A stretch of DNA of 64,000 nt from Xiphophorus maculatus. Its lineage: Eukaryota; Chordata; Actinopteri; Cyprinodontiformes; Poeciliidae. Positions within the stretch are counted from its first letter, which is position 1; each line of letters begins with the position of its first letter. Shown here in pieces: positions 54,010 to 64,000 of the stretch. The translations under genes were made by a program, and so were the position numbers. The notes beneath the pieces are model-generated. The model was not told where the DNA came from. It did no database searches and saw only the letters and a program-made list of their open reading frames with translations. Location of the stretch: the NCBI RefSeq assembly GCF_002775205.1, contig NC_036460.1, forward strand, positions 4,407,902 through 4,471,901. Reading direction: 5' to 3'.

Positions 54010-55249
54010 CTGACAAAAACACATTTAGGGTTAAAACTGAAGAAGTTTACTCTGGTTTAGAGGAATGTTTGTGTTTTATATCTGCAGATTTGTACAAAGT
54101 TTAATAGGATTAAAGACACTTTAAACCATGACATGAAGTTTTTTGGTGTTTTTTGTGTTTACTGATGATGTTGTTTTTAAAAATCAGCTTCAATAGCAAA
54201 TATTTTGCTTTGTGCTGTTGCTTTTCTTCTGCAGAGCATCAATGCCCCTCCCCCACCTAATGCTGCAAGTCAGCTGACTGCAATGAAGTTTTCCAGGTTG
54301 ACTGATTGGAAAAACTTCCACCAAAAGGAGAAAAATGTCTTTTCTTTTGTGTTTAACTTAGCTTTAGTGCTAAGCTAAAAATTAGCTCAACTAATAGATT
54401 AGTGGAAATTGCTGCTAATTATGACAGAAAAGATTAAAAATTTAACTCAGAAGTTCTAGTTTAATCTGTTGGGGGATTTTGAAGTCAGTGACTTTTTGCT
54501 TAGTGACGGATATTTCATCATTCAGTACATTGAGTCAGCCAACGCAGATGGAAACTGTGATACTATCCCAAGATGATAATCAGGCAAAAACATGTTTTAA
54601 CTAAAGTTATGGAGGTAAAAAATGACATTTGTCCAACAAAGCAATTAGTAATGTCAGAAAACCTGCTGGCTTATTAAAAATGCACCACAGAAGCCCGACC
54701 CGACTATCAAACAGGTAACTTTGGTCCAACCGGGCTCAGATTTTGGGTCAGAACCTCAGAGGTTCAGCTAATATTTGAGATTTTCATGTCTCTTCATTCA
54801 TTGTTTTATGATATAAATGCATGTTGCTGCAGCAACATAAAGGGGCTGGTAGTGTTTAATATTCTAAATAATAAATGTTTTGAGTTAAATGGGCCTAAAA
54901 TATCTCAGCTCTTTGAAATAAACAACTTTTTCCAGTTGAAGATCTAAAGTTTAGATTTACCCTGAAAAACCTGGTTATGTTGCAACAAAGCTGATAATGT
55001 TGCTGAAGCTTCAATCCAGATTAGCATCACTCAGCATGCTCACGCCAGCACACAGAGGCTGAACATCCAGATTAATGTTTAGATTTCTCTCTCTGCCTCT
55101 ATGAAGCCTTTCTGCTCTGATGGTCAAAGACTAAAACTGAAATGAAATGACAGAAAAACGTCTCATGAAAAAAATCTATTTAAATGTTCCAGATTTATAA
55201 TCTGAAGATGTTCCATCAATCCTCCTGGAGGACAAACTGAAAACTTCTC
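54010..55249. other. Non-coding flank of block 3
   Basis: Shared with 28508-29570 up to 55064. Then about 120 bases (ATCCAGATTAATGTTTAGAT ... AAAAATCTATTTAA) stand where blocks 1 and 2 have the SINE. No gene recognised. Confidence 0.6.
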
Positions 55250-55760
55250 CTTCCTCTCAGGGCCGTGCAGAGACGTATGGAGGGTCAGGGGCTCAAATTT
55301 AAAAAAGGGGCACATTGAACAAAAACTCCGTACAGCAACATAGCAACAACCCATATTAATCAGGAATCTAATTGGATCCTACTGTATCATTGCCATCATG
55401 TGGGGAAATGCAAAGCAAATCTAGTCTATATTTTCCCCAACAGGTATAAAGTTTCTGTTTCTGCTGCTGACAGTCCTGGAGGGCTGAGCTGATCTGAGAC
55501 TGTAGCTGTTAAACAGACCAGAGGAGAGAAGGTCAAAGGTTATAAAGTTATGAAATAAGCTAATTTGCTGCCATTTTACTAATTAAGCCCTAAAAATATC
55601 TATTTAACCTCTAGAACAACCTGGCTGCAGACTGATTTATAGATCAAAAAACTCAAAGGGGTTTTAATCTATATAATAGTTTGATGTTAAACCTCTAGAT
55701 CTAGAATTATAAGACTGAGATATCAAGGCAAAGAAAACTCAGTAGCTGCTGGTAGGGGCC

Positions 55761-55958
55761 ATTCAGGGGCCTCCAAACACTCAGGGGCCTCCAGACATTC
55801 AGGGGCCCACAGACATTCAGGGGCCCCCAGAAACTCAGGGGCCTCCAAACACTCAGGGGCCTCCAGACACTCAGGGACCTCCAGACACTCAGGGGCCTCC
55901 AGACACTCAGGGGCCTCCAGACACTCAGGGGCCTCCAGACACTCAGGGGCCCCTAGAA
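55761..55958. repeat. 18-bp minisatellite in hAT
   Basis: Eleven tandem copies of ACTCAGGGGCCTCCAGAC with a few variants. Confidence 0.9.
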
Positions 55959-56409
55959 ATGGTTTAATTGTAACACAGACCGTAGATCTAAACCTGTAGC
56001 ATCATTTATAGAGAATAACAATGTTATTACATTTTATTTAATGCATTCAGCTGAGAAAAATAAATAGTATATTTAGGATTTAATTAGAAAGTTTACTTTG
56101 TAAAAGTTTAAAGAATCATCTTGATAGTTTGATTGTTGTGTTACCATGGCTACAATATGGTGTAATCTTTGTGTTTGAATTAGGTTTGTTCACAAATACA
56201 TCACGGCAAATAACCAATAATCAGTGATTGATTTTAAACTGGTCCAATAAACCTGGTCTCCTTCTCACAGATTCACCTGATCGATATTTAAACATGTTAG
56301 TGATGCTGAGGTTCTTAGTAGGACGGGTTCTGGAGGGAGGGGGGTTCTGTCTAAGGCCCCATATTACCTTGGGCCGGCCCTGGAAGAACAGCCGCTGTGT
56401 TGCGCATCT

Positions 56410-56462
56410 CTGGAATCTACCTGGAATCTACCTGGAATCTACCTGGAATCTACCTGGAATCC
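56410..56462. repeat. 11-bp tandem repeat
   Basis: TGGAATCTACC repeated about four to five times inside the hAT. A similar short array of TACCAGGTGA/G units is at 56741-56793. Confidence 0.8.
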
Positions 56463-57478
56463 CACGGTGGCCCCTATCAGTCCCCCGATGCCTTGGAGAC
56501 ATTTTGATTCATTTCATTGTGGCATGTTTGGCTTTTTGCTGCGGTTCTGATTATTGCTACAATATTTTCTCTGATGTTTATTTTGTGACTCTAAATGGGC
56601 CGAATCTTCCTTTAACACTTGAGGTTCTGCAATAACTTCTATTTACAGCCCAGAACCTCCAGCCCAGATCCTGTCAGCAGCGGCTTTAACCTGCCTGGTA
56701 GAAACGTTAAGGAGAAGAAGAGCAAACAGAGAGCTGGTGGTACCAGGTGATACCAGGTGATACCAGGTGGTACCAGGTGGTACCAGGTGGTACCGGAGCT
56801 TTGAGCTGCATTGCGACTCGCGGTGACAGTCGGTACCGTTTCTTATATCAGGATGTCTGATATAAAGACAGATATTCTTTCTATCCATCGGTGGACCGAC
56901 CCAGACTGCCTGTAGCGAACCGGGCCTTTAGCAGAATAATGAAGTTAAAGTCACAAGTTTCTCTGCAGCTGAAGCGTTTCTGTGTTTATGGGTCAGGCGG
57001 GTTTTGTCCCGCTATTGCAAGGACGATTATGAAAATATAAATAGAAACAGTTTTTCTACCGTCAACATCAGACCTACGTTTTTATTCACAAACCAGTGGA
57101 TGAAAAAATATTCTGGCCCATAATTTGATAGTTAGAGGCCCAGGTCAGTCCTCCTCCTCCTCACCATGGACCCGGAGTCTGAACAACATGGAGGCTCTGA
57201 GAGTCATTATTAGACTGAGGGCAGCCAGACTAGTTTATTTTCACTAAATTATTATATTTAGCTAAATATTATTGCTGAGGGGCACAAACAGGCCTTCTGA
57301 CATACAGATTAAAAATAAAATTTTTTTAAAAAGTTTGAAAAAAAAAACTCAAAAAGGGCACTAGGGGCATCAAGGATAAAGAGGGCAGGGGTTCAAGCCC
57401 CCCTCATCCCCCCTCTGCACGTGCCTGCTTCCTCTGCTTCTTTCTCCTACTGCTCTCCATCCTTGAATGTCTGCAGTT

Positions 57479-57906
57479 TTTGCTGACATTAAGTTTATGT
57501 TCTCTCTCTGTTTCTTCTCTTCATAGCAGCTACACCTGGGCTCATTTCTGTTTAGCTGTGACCCCTTCCTGGAGGGAAGCTGAGCTACTGCTGCCAACAA
57601 CATCAGGTTCCCCTTCAGTGGATCACACACCTGGATCCACTCCGGCCACATGCAGAACAAAGACTGAACTAAACACAGGAACAACAGAGACTGGTGAAAC
57701 CCCTGAATCCCAGTAGGCCCAGTATGAACCCATCTTCATGATGAGCTCCTAGGAAGGAGGCGTTGTCTCTGAAAGCAGCCAAAGACCTGAACTGTGACGT
57801 TCAGGAAGTAGCAGATAAAAAAGCTTAAAGTAGGAAGTGTTCAGAGTTTGGAGCCACATCCTGATCACATCAAGAGACGAAGCTTCACTCCACATCCAGA
57901 GGAAAC
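57479..57906 (+). promoter_or_regulatory. Probable promoter and 5' UTR of gene 3
   Basis: Copy of 6190-6617; TATA-like AGATAAAAAAGC is at 57813-57824. The hAT inserted 50 bases upstream of this conserved segment may have displaced distal elements. Confidence 0.4.
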
Positions 57907-60900
57907 ATGGACCAAACAGCTCTGATGCTGCTTCTGTGTCTCTGCAGCTCAGGTAGGACTCCACTTTCAAACAAAAACACTAATATTCACTAGAGTTCAA
58001 ATTAAAAATGATCGACTGATAAACATGTTAAATTTTACAAACAAAAAACTGGAAACTGTTTCTAGTCTCAGATCATAGAGCTGCTGCTACACAGTTAGTG
58101 ATGTTTATATTGTCTACTTGCTGCTAAGGAGCCAATAAAATCAAGAATTGTTGGTTTTTGTGTTTTTATGATGTAAAGCACTTTGAACTGCCTTGTTGCT
58201 GAAATGTGCTATAAAATAAATCTGATTGATTGATTGATAAGGAGAAGCTGCAGAAACTCTGCACCAGCGCTGAATCTGCGCAGTAAACAGGTGGAGCCAC
58301 ATAAAATGGCTCCTTCTGCATGAATTCTCTCATCTTCCTCTTGGCTCCACAGGTTCTCTATGAGGTTCTGGTCAGGCCCGTTTGCTGGCCAACCGAGCCC
58401 AGTAGCACCACGGTCATTGGACCGGCTTCTGGTACCGCTGGTTGTGTTGGTGAAAACGTTTGAGCTCCGTCTGACGTGGGAGTGTCTCAGGCAGGATGTG
58501 GAACTCGCCTGCTGCAGATTAGAATCAATCAACCAATCGATCAGTTTATTTGTAAAGCACATTTCAGCACCAAGGCGGTTCAAAGTGCTTTACGTCATAA
58601 AAACACAAAAAGTCCTAAAGACACCACACAGTAAACCAGTAAACAGTACATTTTGTCAAAGTGTCGTCGTTACACATCAAAATGTTGTTCAGTGTTTCAT
58701 TTATTATGTTTCTAAAGCAAATCTGACCAGCTGGGTTTTTAGTCCAGATTTAAAGGAACTCAGAGTTTCGGTTGTTTTGCAGAGTTAATTGTTGAAACAG
58801 CTTTTCAATAATTTAGCTGATGAATGAAAGGTTGGAGATCGGCCTGTAATTCTGCAGTAATGATTTGTTCAGATCGTTTTATTTTTTATATCAGTGGTTT
58901 GAAAACTGCTGGGGGAAAAAACCTGATGAGAGCAAAGAGTTTAATATTTGAATCAGATCAGATGAAATGACAGGCAGGACTTTCTGAAGAAAAGTTGTGG
59001 GTGTTATTATCTTTGGGCATAGCATCCATATTAGATTTTGTGTGGCAGTGAATGTTGACCCTCTAATATTTTTAATTTTCTCTGCAGCGTATTTGGCAAA
59101 TTCATTGCAGGCCGAGTTTGATTGCAGGTCAGGTGGTTTGTCAGCCTGTCAACTGTGGCAAATAAAGCTCAATCATTGTTCATGTTTTTGTTTATGATTT
59201 CTGCAAAGAATGTTTCCTTTGCATGTTTTAGTGTGGAGTGATAGCTTCACAGTCTTTCTTAATAGATTTCATAATAAACAAAGTTGAGTTTTACTCCATT
59301 TACGTTCGGCCCTACGGCTAAATTGTCTTGCAGATCTAAATGTTTGAACATTTTTCCATGGAGGTTTGTTCCTACCAGACACGACCTTCACTTTAATTTA
59401 GGCAAAGAAATCAATGACATCTGAAATTTTACGATGGAAGTTATCTACCAGCTCATCTACAAGGTTAGATGAGCTGCTCTGATTCTGATTGCTCTGCATT
59501 CAGAATCAGAATCTGTTGGATTTGACAACTTTTTACACAAAAACAATGAATTTGACTTTGGTTGGTTTCAGTAAAGACATAAAATATAAATGGGTAGAAA
59601 AGGTGAATAATAAGAAACATTTCAGGTCTTACTACAGAGGGTAAATAACATTTAGGTCTGGACTTTAACTAGGCCATTCCAACATAAAGATGCTTTGATC
59701 AGAACCATCCATGATAGCTCTGCCTCTAACAGGAGGAAGAAACAAGAGAAGATCAAATAAACACGATCAACAGGATCCTGTCAACACATCCTAAATCTGT
59801 CTTTGCTTTTTGTAACCCAACATGTAAATGTTGTTTCTTCCAGCGCTGTCTGATGAACTCAGACTGGTAGCAGGAAGGAGACGCTGTGTTGGCAGACTGG
59901 AGAAGAAGGATCTGGGAGACTGGAAACCAGTGGATAATTGGAACTGGGACTGGAACTTTACATCAGCAGCTGGAGCTTGCAGACAGCTCCACTGTGGATC
60001 TGTGGTGTCGTTACAAAGAGATGAGAACTACAATGTGGAGATCGTCTGTTCAGGTGATTTCATATCCTGGCCATTGCCTTCCTGTTCTGCTTCCAACTCC
60101 ACTGTAAAAAAAATCTCACTTCCAGCTCAGTCTGGGCTTCTTCCACTTCACCTGGATTCTCTCTGGTAGATTTTCTACCGGACCAATCAGCGAACAGAAG
60201 GAGAAGTTTGAACGATGATTTATTTTTTGTTATTTTAGAAACATAGTCTCTGTAGCTTTAGCAATGCAGTGGAGGAAGTTCAGTCCATGGTGGCCACACT
60301 TCCAAATATTGAATTAACTTTAACGGCTCTTCTCTGTTTTGTGGTGGACAAATTATTGTAAGGTAATATCTGCTGGTTGTATTGTCTTCATTCTAAATGC
60401 TAGTGATTCTCACCAAATGAAGCTGTTTGGGTTGCAAGCACAAGGTTGGGAGATGTTTTCCTGCAGCTGCATGAGAACCAGAGCGTCTCTCCCTCAGCCT
60501 TGGTATAAAACTCCTGCTGTCTCTGCCTGAAAGAGTTTTCAATCGGAAATGTTTCACTATTGATCCTCTTATATGTTCTCTGTATTGTGCACAATATGCT
60601 AGTAAACCTGATTGAGTGATTCCATCTAACAGTGCTTGGTAATTGATTTTTTCTACATGTTTACAGCCCAGGAAACTTCCAGTAAACTTCTTAGTGTGGA
60701 TCTGGTGCATTGCATGTCATGTACAAACGTTAGCAACTGGGTGAAATTTAAAAGCTCAACACAGTCCAGACTCTCTGGATGAATCAAAGTGTAGTTACAG
60801 AGTGGCTGGTTTTTACCAGGTTAGTGATTTAATGAAGTTTGATTAGATTAAAGGGGAACCAGTGGAGCAGATTCAGGGTTATAAAAACCTCAATGTCATT

Positions 60901-62020
60901 GAGAAGAAGCTGATCAAATATTGAACTTCCTCCACAAATTAAGTTTAAAGTGTAAAAAGATGATAGTTTTCTATTATTCTCTGATTAAATTTGTTCTCAC
61001 ATTTGCTTTGTAGAAGACAAGGATGAAATATTAATAATTGATAATTCATAGGTTCTTTGTGATGTTGTAGTGTAATTTTCTCTGTTTGTCTGAAGTTTTT
61101 TTCCCACCCATCTCCAGGGCCGGCCTGCAGTATAAGCAGATGCTAAAAGTGCAAATAATATTAAACAGTAGATTTAAAAATAACAAAACTCTGCCCAGCT
61201 CCCCTCTCCACCCGTTCTCCACTAGTTGGTTCGTTCCTCCACACAGAGTCTGCTCTGTATTGGAGCTTTGCTGAACAAACTGGAACCAAATTCAGTGAAA
61301 ATGATGAAGAAACTTTTTTCTTTCTGCATCCACAGACTCAGTCAGGCTGGTTCAAGGGACCAACCGGTGCTCAGGCAGACTGGAGGTGAAGACCAACCAG
61401 TCGTGGTCCTCAGTGTGTGAAAAAGACTTTGACCTGCAGGATGCAGAGGTGGTCTGCAGGGAGATTGGCTGTGGGCCTCCTTCAGTCCACCAGGGGGCGC
61501 TCTATGGAGAAGCAGAGGCTCCAGTGGGGAGCAGAGAGTTCCTGTGTGAAGGCAGTGAGTCTGCTCTGCTGAACTGCAGCAGCAGGAAGAGTTCAGGTAG
61601 AAACAGCTGCTCACCTGGTCAAGCTGTTGGACTCACCTGTTCAGGTAGAGGAGGATCTGCAGACCTGCTGCTGTTCACTGCTTCACTTCCTTCATTAATG
61701 AACTCTCTGTCTCTGCTCAGATCAAGACAACTTCAGGTTGGTGGGAGAGGCCAGCCGATGTGCCGGGAGACTGGAGATGATACATCAAGAAGAGTGGAGA
61801 CCAGTGGCTGTTTGGGATCGTTACTGGGACATGAACTCAGTTGCTGCAGTTTGTGCTGAACTGGACTGTGGTTCTGCTGTTTCAGCAAGAAATTCAGAGG
61901 AAGCTTCAAAGAGACCAGTTTGGAGGATCTGGTCTGACTGTTGGAAGTCAGGATCTTCATTAAAGAACTGTTTACCTTCTGATGGAAACAGTGATCAGAG
62001 CCTTTACTTCATCTGCTCAG
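57907..62020 (+). CDS. SRCR/Ig receptor gene 3, 5' part
   Basis: Exons seen: 57907-57952 (signal peptide), 59844-60053 (shortened SRCR), 61336-61644 (eight-Cys SRCR) and 61721-62020 (six-Cys SRCR). All keep splice sites and phase, and the frame is open. Intron 1 is only 1.9 kb because it lacks the L1-A and LTR of its sisters. After the last exon comes L1-B, then the window ends; further SRCR pairs, the Ig domain, membrane and tail exons are expected beyond it by comparison with gene 2. Whether the gene is complete cannot be judged here. Confidence 0.75.
58260..58525 (-). pseudogene. Tc1/mariner-like relic, block 3 copy
   Basis: Third copy of the [15 protein letters not shown] fragment. Confidence 0.6.
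58530..59490 (-). mobile_element. Old L2 relic, block 3 copy
   Basis: Uninterrupted version of the relic at 16501-17460; it shows the empty sites of both L1-A and the block 2 solo LTR. Confidence 0.7.
59844..60053 (+). CDS. Gene 3 exon 2: shortened SRCR domain
   Basis: 70 codons, two more than in genes 1 and 2 (DNWNWDWNFTSAAG has an added WN-type repeat). It starts [19 protein letters not shown] and ends [10 protein letters not shown]. Same four cysteines. Confidence 0.75.
60054..61335. other. Intron 2 of gene 3
   Basis: Near-identical to the intron in genes 1 and 2; nothing coding recognised. Confidence 0.6.
61336..62020 (+). CDS. Gene 3 exons 3-4: first SRCR pair
   Basis: The eight-Cys exon (61336-61644) matches the consensus ([14 protein letters not shown]). 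The six-Cys exon (61721-62020) reads AVWDRYW, RIWSDCWK and LPSDGNSDQSLY, and its end is YFICSG. The DQDNFRLV start and GNSDQS loop are shared with gene 1's second pair. Confidence 0.85.
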
Positions 62021-62569
62021 GTAACTCTGAACTCTCATATTTATTTCTTTTAAAATGTTTCTTCCATCAGGTTCCAGATGTCTGCAGAGAAACCGTCACC
62101 TTTAACTAAGAACCTGAAACCTTGAGGAGAGGGTAACTAAAATAATTTAAATATCCAGTTAAAGTTCTCAGTTTAGCCACATAGATGAACAAAAACTCAT
62201 CATTTTAATAACTTTTAATCTCTGCTGCTTTGAAGTCGATGCATCAAAATCCCAGGAGGAGTTCAAGGAAATCAGACATTTTCAAAACATGAAAATTAAC
62301 AGAAAATTAACTTTTGATCCAAAATGGTGGACTTCCTGTTTTTAGTGCAAATCGTAGTAAAACCTTTTGTTTGTTATGGTTGTTGGCCTGGCTGAACTAG
62401 GGGGCGCTGTTCAGCCAATTTGCCACATTTATTTTTAATTCCATTGAAATATTAACAATTTCACAGAAACTAGAGTTTGTTTGACATTTAATGAGTTTCT
62501 GAACATGTTAAGACTCACAAATATGATAAATTCAGTAAAAATAAAAATGAACGTTAAAATTCCAGGTAC
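62021..62569. other. Intron segment before L1-B copy
   Basis: Contains the decayed repeat remnant and the target copy AAAATTCCAGGTAC (62556-62569). Confidence 0.7.
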
Positions 62570-64000
62570 CGATATAAAACATCAGAGCAACTTCCGGGTC
62601 ATGACCAAGACGGCAGCTTAGCTTCAGTGCTAATCAACCGTTTTACATAAACAACCCAAAAACAAAATTTTACTTTAGTTCAAGTGAGATTTTACCGGTA
62701 ATAGAGGCTAGGGTTGTCTCACGGCGGAGGAAAACGACTGGTGCAGCGACCATTAACGAGTTAGAACAACGAATCAACCGACGCCGCTTCCCGGTCCACG
62801 AGGCCGAGGAGGGAAAATGGAGGAGGCTAGCTTGGATAGCACTCTCGCAGAACTTAGAGATTTCAGACGAGACAACAAGCAGCAGCTTCTGGAGATCCAA
62901 CAAGAACAGCGTCGAACAAACGATAGGTTAGATGAAGCAGAGGGTCGAATCGAAGAAATAGAAACAGCCATGCAGGCGGCGTCATCCCTGATGAAATGAC
63001 TTCTTCAGCGCCAAGACGACATGGAGGCTGAGCTCATTGATCAGGAGGGCCGCGCACGGCCAGATAACATAAGGATTTATGGCATTCCCGAAAAGGCTGA
63101 AGGTAACAACATCGAGGGCTTCGTAGAAAAACTGCTTCGGGACTGTTTGGATCTCCTGCAAGATGCTGAACTCAAAATTGAAAGAGTCCACAGAGAGCTG
63201 GCCTCCATAGCCGCCAATGCGCAATCAGAGCCTCGATCAATCAGTGTATAGCTTGAAAGTTAGAAAACGAAGGAGGAAGTTATTCGCAGAGCCTGGCAGA
63301 AAAAACAATTACAGTACAACAACAAGAGCTTCTACGTCGATCACGATTATCCACCAGCTATTCAAGTAAAGAAGATACTGAAGGAGAAAAAATCAAGTTA
63401 AAACCCTTTACCCAGCAAGGCTACTTGAGTTCTACGGAGAGGAGACCCGCATGTACCGGACAGTAGCGAAGGCGACATCAGACATGGCATCACGGGGATT
63501 CCCGGTCATGATCATCCATCCCTGGTCAACCCGATCCAGCAGGAGCTACAACATCTTTCTTCTTGGCAGGCGGCCTGGTACCGGGAGGCGGAAACATCGG
63601 GAGGCGGAAACATCGAGCGCCGCACAAATCCAGGAGCGCCAGGAGTCCTGACGGCGGATTAAAGAAAAGCTACAGGAATACAGGCATCAATCTCCTGCAG
63701 ATAAGTGACTAATTGAAGAAAATGCGATCGGATGTCATTCCAGTGTTTAACTGTACCCGTGTTTACTCTGGACTAATCATAGACTTAATGGTTGAAGCAC
63801 ATAATGGCTAAAACTACAACACAGCCATCTCAGTGGGCCCCACCATACACGATGAGTGGACTTTACCCCGACTGGAGCTCTAACATCTTCAGCTCGTTTA
63901 AGGTTCCTCTGTTCTGGAAGCAAACCTTCTGTTAAAGACTTTAATATATTTTTGTTACGTTCATTCTGTTATTGTTGTGGGGGTGCAGCTAATTTTTAGT
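62570..64000 (+). mobile_element. L1-type LINE B, block 3 copy, runs off window
   Basis: Same insertion point and same inactivating stops as the copy at 35800. It differs by an added TGGTGCAGCGAC-type segment before ORF1 (62738), a shorter minisatellite, and a short AAGTTAAAACC insertion near 63394. The window ends before the place where block 2 has its L2. Confidence 0.85.
62817..63251 (+). pseudogene. L1-B ORF1, block 3 copy
   Basis: [16 protein letters not shown] start, a TGA at 62997-62999, then [16 protein letters not shown] to a TAG at 63249-63251. Same lesions as 36034-36468. Confidence 0.8.

Larger units (their letters stand above)
55258..57427. mobile_element. hAT-type element, block 3 only
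   Basis: Ends CAGGGCCGTGCAGAG and CTCTGCACGTGCCTG are near-perfect inverted repeats. The 8-bp CTTCCTCT is duplicated exactly (55250-55257, 57428-57435). Block 2 has the single CTTCCTCT at about 30017. No transposase is recognised. A second hAT-like end (CCTTGGGCCGGCCCTGG, 56370) and several minisatellites lie inside. Confidence 0.85.
54010..64000. repeat. Segmental duplication block 3, cut by window end
   Basis: Homology to block 2 starts at ACATTTAGGGTTAAAACTGA (28508 in block 2) and runs to the window end. It lacks the first 1.5 kb of the other blocks. A hAT (55258-57427) is private to it; L1-B is shared with block 2. Confidence 0.9.

Noticed and set aside
55761-55958. CRISPR-like regular repeats
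   Set aside because: Units are directly adjacent without spacers in a eukaryotic transposon; this is a minisatellite.

Overview
The window looks like teleost fish chromosomal DNA. The genes are split by GT-AG introns. The intergenic and intronic space is filled with fish-type mobile elements: L1 and L2 LINEs, a tRNA-derived SINE with a (GGAT)n tail, hAT elements, and retroviral/LTR remains. The SINE and L2 types suggest an atherinomorph or cyprinodontiform fish, but this is a weak inference.

The core is a tandem array of three near-identical receptor genes in duplicated blocks of about 24 kb: 301-24010, 27014-51020 and 54010 to the window end. Each gene encodes a signal peptide, a shortened SRCR domain, repeated pairs of SRCR domains, and then (seen in genes 1 and 2) one Ig-like domain, a transmembrane segment and a short tail without tyrosine. 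Gene 1 (6618-22455) has two SRCR pairs and about 659 residues. Gene 2 (30500-48650) has three pairs and about 861 residues. Gene 3 (57907 onward) runs off the window after its first pair. In each pair the first domain has eight cysteines (group B). The second has six and lacks exactly the two cysteines (C2 and C7) that form one disulphide. The second domain varies between copies in three loops, while the first domain and the introns hardly change. This is what a diversifying, ligand-contacting immune surface would look like.

Layout: 1-300 is a DNA-transposon end. 301-6084 is shared flank carrying a 5'-truncated L2 with a nested solo LTR, then a SINE. Gene 1 follows, with a 9.2 kb nearly intact L1 in intron 1; that L1 holds a hAT (with another TIR element inside it) and a solo LTR. 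24011-27013 is spacer with LTR-like debris. Block 2 repeats the flank, SINE and gene, with a solo LTR in intron 1 and a 9.5 kb older L1 between the first and second SRCR pairs; that L1 contains a 4.8 kb L2 and three smaller elements. 51020-54009 holds an old retroviral pol relic and a second L1 fragment. Block 3 has a 2.2 kb hAT upstream of gene 3 and the same older L1 after the first SRCR pair.

Comparing the blocks dates the insertions. Many elements have exact target-site duplications and an empty site in a sister block. Two shared markers conflict: the SINE is in blocks 1 and 2 only, and the older L1 is in blocks 2 and 3 only. The array has therefore been reshuffled by unequal crossing-over or gene conversion. 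Protein functions are inferred from domain families; no expression evidence is available from sequence alone.
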